Part shown: in pieces, positions 61,647 to 64,000 of the stretch | Layout: the number at the start of each line of letters is the position of its first letter | How positions within the stretch are numbered: position 1 is the stretch's first letter | DNA from: Roseovarius salincola | Lineage (GTDB): Bacteria > Pseudomonadota > Alphaproteobacteria > Rhodobacterales > Rhodobacteraceae | Length of the DNA stretch: 64,000 bases | Reading direction: 5' to 3' | Assembly: GCF_026891095.1 (NCBI RefSeq) | Contig: NZ_JAPTNL010000005.1 | Span: 1 to 64,000 of the forward strand | Made by a program: the position numbers and the translations under genes | Notes under the pieces: model-generated | Told to the model about the DNA's origin: nothing | Databases searched by the model: none | The model's input: the letters and a program-made list of their open reading frames with translations, nothing else

Positions 61647-62797
61647 CCCCGCTGCCCGAACTGCGCCTTGTCGGCGCCGACGTGCTGACGCCCGAAGGTT
61701 TGGGCGAACAGCCCTTGACGCTGGTCAATGGCCGCATCGCGGATGACAGCCCGTCCTGCCGCGAAATCGACCTTGATGGTTTCCTCGTCCTGCCCGGAAT
61801 CGTCGATATTCATGGCGACGGGTTCGAGCGCCACCTTGCTCCCCGGCGCGGCGCGATGAAGGATCTCGATCAGGGCCTGATCGCCGCCGAGGCCGAACTT
61901 GCCGCCAACGGCATCACCACCGCCGTACTGGCGCAGTTCTACAGCTGGGAAGGCGGCATGCGCGGCGCTGATTTCGCCGCCCGCGTGCTTGGCGCGCTCG
62001 ATCAGGTGCGGGGCCGGCTGGTCAGCGAATTGCTGAGCCAGTTGCGCTTCGAGATTTGCATGCTCGAGGATTACACCGCGATGCAGCAACTGGTCGCGGC
62101 CCATGCGATCCGTTACGTGGTCTTCAACGACCATCTGCCGCATGAGGCGCTGGAGAAGGGCAAACGCCCGCTGCGCCTGACAGGACAGGCGCTCAGGATC
62201 GGGCGCAACCCGGAACGCCACCTCGAATACATGCAGGCGCTGCATCAACGGTTGCATGACGTGCCCGCCGCGCTTGACCGCCTCTGCGCCGATCTTGCCG
62301 GACAGGGCATGCTGCTTGGCAGCCATGACGACCGCAGCGCCGCCGCGCGCGGGGTCTGGCGAGGGCGGGGCGTGCGAATCTGCGAATTCCCCGAAACGCT
62401 CGAGGCCGCCGAGGCCGCGCAGCAAGCGGGCGATCCGGTGATCCTCGGCGCGCCCAACGTGGTGCGCGGCGGGTCTCATAACGGCAATGTCAGCGCCACT
62501 GACCTTGTGACGATGGGCTATTGCGACGCTCTGGCTTCGGATTACCATTACCCTTCGCTGCGCCGCGCCGCGCTGCATCTGGCCGATAGTGGTCTCCTTG
62601 ATCTTCCGGCGGCATGGGCGCTCGTCTCGTGCGTCCCGGCGCGGATCCTGGGTCTCGGGGATCGCGGCAGCCTCGCTCAGGGCCAGCGCGCCGATCTCAT
62701 AGTACTCGAGCCCCGCACGCGCCAGGTTTGCGCGACGATGGCGGGTGGCCGTTTCAGTTACCTGAGCGGTGAAGTAGCTGCGCGGTTCATTCGGTAG
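61643..62797 (+). CDS. phnM: Alpha-D-ribose 1-methylphosphonate 5-triphosphate diphosphatase (PhnM-like)
   Basis: 384 residues of the amidohydrolase superfamily. [19 protein letters not shown] gives the first metal site (His-x-Asp pattern of PhnM), [12 protein letters not shown] and GMLLGSHDD follow, and [11 protein letters not shown] supplies the late Asp. In the C-P lyase pathway PhnM removes pyrophosphate from the ribosyl intermediate. No other phn genes are present here; it is instead coupled (ATGA) to a lipase-like gene, so this copy may act apart from a phn operon or on a different substrate. Confidence 0.82.
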   Translation: MTPLPELRLVGADVLTPEGLGEQPLTLVNGRIADDSPSCREIDLDGFLVLPGIVDIHGDGFERHLAPRRGAMKDLDQGLIAAEAELAANGITTAVLAQFYSWEGGMRGADFAARVLGALDQVRGRLVSELLSQLRFEICMLEDYTAMQQLVAAHAIRYVVFNDHLPHEALEKGKRPLRLTGQALRIGRNPERHLEYMQALHQRLHDVPAALDRLCADLAGQGMLLGSHDDRSAAARGVWRGRGVRICEFPETLEAAEAAQQAGDPVILGAPNVVRGGSHNGNVSATDLVTMGYCDALASDYHYPSLRRAALHLADSGLLDLPAAWALVSCVPARILGLGDRGSLAQGQRADLIVLEPRTRQVCATMAGGRFSYLSGEVAARFIR

Positions 62798-62840
62798 CAC
62801 CTTCGCCCGTCACCAGCGCATGGCAGGACAGACGGGAGCC

Positions 62841-62930
62841 TCCGGCGGAAGTATTTCAAGCAAGATGAAGCCGGACTCCTGTCTTCATCTGGCGGAAAAT
62901 ACCTCGGGGGTTTGGGGGCAGCGCCCCCAA
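62841..62930. terminator. Opposed pair of GTATTT/GATGAAG elements plus GC hairpin, copy 5
   Basis: The element at 62851-62870 is followed by its inverted partner at 62883-62902 (AGATGAAG pairs with CTTCATCT), then TTGGGGGC pairs with GCCCCCAA at 62912-62930. It lies between the convergent phnM and SucD/MtkB-type genes. Bidirectional termination is the likely role. Confidence 0.65.
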
Positions 62931-62953
62931 TCCCAGCACGCGGGGCGGGCGCC

Positions 62954-63835
62954 TCAGTTCATCATCTGGGTGACGCTTTCGCCGAATGATGATGGTGTGG
63001 GTATGATCGTCACGCCGGATTCCTTGAGTATCTCGACCTTTTCCTGCGCCGATTCACCGAAGGCCGAGACGATGGCGCCCGCATGGCCCATGCGCCGCCC
63101 CTTGGGCGCCGAGAGCCCAGCCACATAGGCGGCGACGGGTTTGGTCATCGTGCTCTGGATAAATGCGGCCGCCTCGGCCTCTTGCGGGCCGCCGATTTCG
63201 CCGACCATGACGACGGCGTCGGTGTCGGGGTCCGCCTCGAACAGCTCGAGGATGTCGCGAAAGCTGGATCCGTTGATCGGATCGCCGCCGATACCGATGG
63301 AGGAGGACACGCCGATCCCCATCGCCTTCAACTGGCTGGCGGCCTCGTAGCCCAGCGTGCCAGAGCGCCCCACGATGCCGACGCGGCCGGGCATGTAGAT
63401 ATGGGGCGGCATGAGCCCCGCAAAGGCCTGGCCGGGGGTGATGATGCCCGCGCAGTTGGGGCCGATCAGGCGCATCCGGCGATCGGACTTGTAGCGGCGC
63501 ATGTAGCGTTTCACGCGGATCATGTCGGCGGCGGGGATGCCGTCGGCGATGCAGACGCAGGTCCTGATGCCCGCATCGGCCGCTTCCATGATGGAATCGG
63601 CGGCGAAGGGGGGCGGCACGAAGCTGACCACCAGTTCGGCGCCGGTTTCGGCGACGGCGCCCTTCACGGTGTTGAACACCGGCAACCCGAGATGCGTGGT
63701 CCCGCCCTTGCCCGGCGTCACGCCGCCCACGACATTGGTGCCGTGATCCATCATGTCCTGCGCATGAAAGCTGCCGATGCGGCCGGTCAGGCCGGTGACG
63801 AGCACCTTGGTCCCGCTGTCGATGAGAATGGCCAT
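62954..63835 (-). CDS. SucD-family CoA ligase alpha subunit, malate thiokinase (MtkB)-like
   Basis: 293 residues. CoA-binding Rossmann (KVLVTGLTGRIGSFHAQDM), MVGGVTPGKGG-type loop, VGIVGRSGTLGYEA, IGIGGDPINGSSF and phosphohistidine region PKGRRMGHAGAIVSA. Features such as RVKRYMRRYKSDRRMRLIGPNCAG, GEIGGPQEAEA and GSSFRDILELF follow malate-CoA ligase (MtkB) rather than the TCA-cycle SucD. It may therefore make malyl-CoA for a serine-cycle or glyoxylate route. The start at 63835 has AGGAGG seven bases upstream and overlaps the partner's stop (TGATG). Confidence 0.85.
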   Translation of the reverse strand: MAILIDSGTKVLVTGLTGRIGSFHAQDMMDHGTNVVGGVTPGKGGTTHLGLPVFNTVKGAVAETGAELVVSFVPPPFAADSIMEAADAGIRTCVCIADGIPAADMIRVKRYMRRYKSDRRMRLIGPNCAGIITPGQAFAGLMPPHIYMPGRVGIVGRSGTLGYEAASQLKAMGIGVSSSIGIGGDPINGSSFRDILELFEADPDTDAVVMVGEIGGPQEAEAAAFIQSTMTKPVAAYVAGLSAPKGRRMGHAGAIVSAFGESAQEKVEILKESGVTIIPTPSSFGESVTQMMN

Positions 63836-64000
63836 CACGATGCCTCCTTGTATCTGGCGTTCTTCCAGGCGCCGACGACCTTGTCGGCGGCCTCGGCGAG
63901 GGTGTCGGCGGTGATCACCGCAAGGCCGCTTTCGGCCAGGAGCTTGCGCCCCTCCTCGACATTGGTGCCCGAGAGGCGCACGACGATGGGAAGGTCGAGA
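63835..64000 (-). CDS. SucC/MtkA-type CoA ligase beta subunit, C-terminal end only
   Basis: The last 54 codons are present ([20 protein letters not shown]...[17 protein letters not shown]). The segment P-I-V-V-R-L-x-G-T-N-x-E-E-G is the conserved C-terminal CoA-ligase beta motif. The ATP-grasp part lies outside the window. Its stop overlaps the alpha subunit start, so the two subunits are translated together. Confidence 0.85.
   Translation of the reverse strand, partial: LDLPIVVRLSGTNVEEGRKLLAESGLAVITADTLAEAADKVVGAWKNARYKEAS

Overview
The window is a visibly GC-rich chromosomal segment of an alphaproteobacterium, most likely a member of the Rhodobacteraceae (Roseobacter/Paracoccus-type). The reasons are the gene content and order (zwf-pgl-pgi, eno, a Mur-type Fur lacking the usual C-x-x-C, ribF-YcgN-threonine aldolase, MaoC-HAD IIA, CIRCE-groESL), the protein sequences, and a short intergenic element of the kind common in this family that recurs at gene 3' ends.

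Layout. 1-611: the end of an IS3-family insertion sequence that cuts off a DNA cytosine-5 methyltransferase gene. 749-8706: housekeeping genes (YbaK-type deacylase, glnE, a lipoprotein, an rRNA methyltransferase, a PIN protein, an M48 protease, a radical SAM protein). 8898-14428: central sugar metabolism (zwf, pgl, pgi, eno) with a tiny lipoprotein gene. 14507-24076: EamA transporter, Mur/Fur, DEAD-box helicase, an endonuclease/exonuclease/phosphatase-fold protein, a DUF2238-like membrane protein, selO, a GNAT, mazG, an M20 amidohydrolase and an agmatinase. 24485-27440: a pair of coiled-coil stress-type proteins, a ZIP metal transporter, then an eroded zone (truncated MFS gene, orphan fragment, AT-rich stretch).

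27441-33453 is the most novel part. It holds an ATP-grasp ligase-like protein, then a 674-residue protein that I do not recognise as a named family but that carries papain-like catalytic spacing (Gln397, Cys403, His561, Asn582), and, after a decayed cupin gene, a calcineurin-type phosphoesterase fused to a second large domain. I interpret this as a candidate amide-bond-making/amide-bond-breaking module.

33505-46631 is a catabolic locus. Six leftward genes encode an NDP-forming acyl-CoA ligase, a CoA-acylating aldehyde dehydrogenase, a glutaryl-CoA-dehydrogenase-family enzyme, a thiolase, a 3-hydroxyacyl-CoA dehydrogenase and an enoyl-CoA hydratase. A divergent rightward set encodes a HutC-type GntR regulator, a complete tripartite tricarboxylate transporter (TctC, TctB, TctA) and a second crotonase-fold protein. 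Together they could import a dicarboxylate such as adipate or glutarate, activate it and beta-oxidise it to acetyl-CoA plus succinyl-CoA, or to acetyl-CoA only. Active-site changes in two of the enzymes make the exact substrate an open question.

46685-64000 returns to ordinary genes: serine hydrolase, thioesterase, rpe, M20 peptidase, threonine aldolase, YcgN, ribF, MaoC, HAD, flavin reductase, manganese pyrophosphatase, TraB/GumN, CIRCE-groES-groEL, a GreA-like factor, a lipase-phnM pair, and a SucD/MtkB-type CoA ligase subunit whose partner runs off the right edge. No rRNA, tRNA or CRISPR array was seen.
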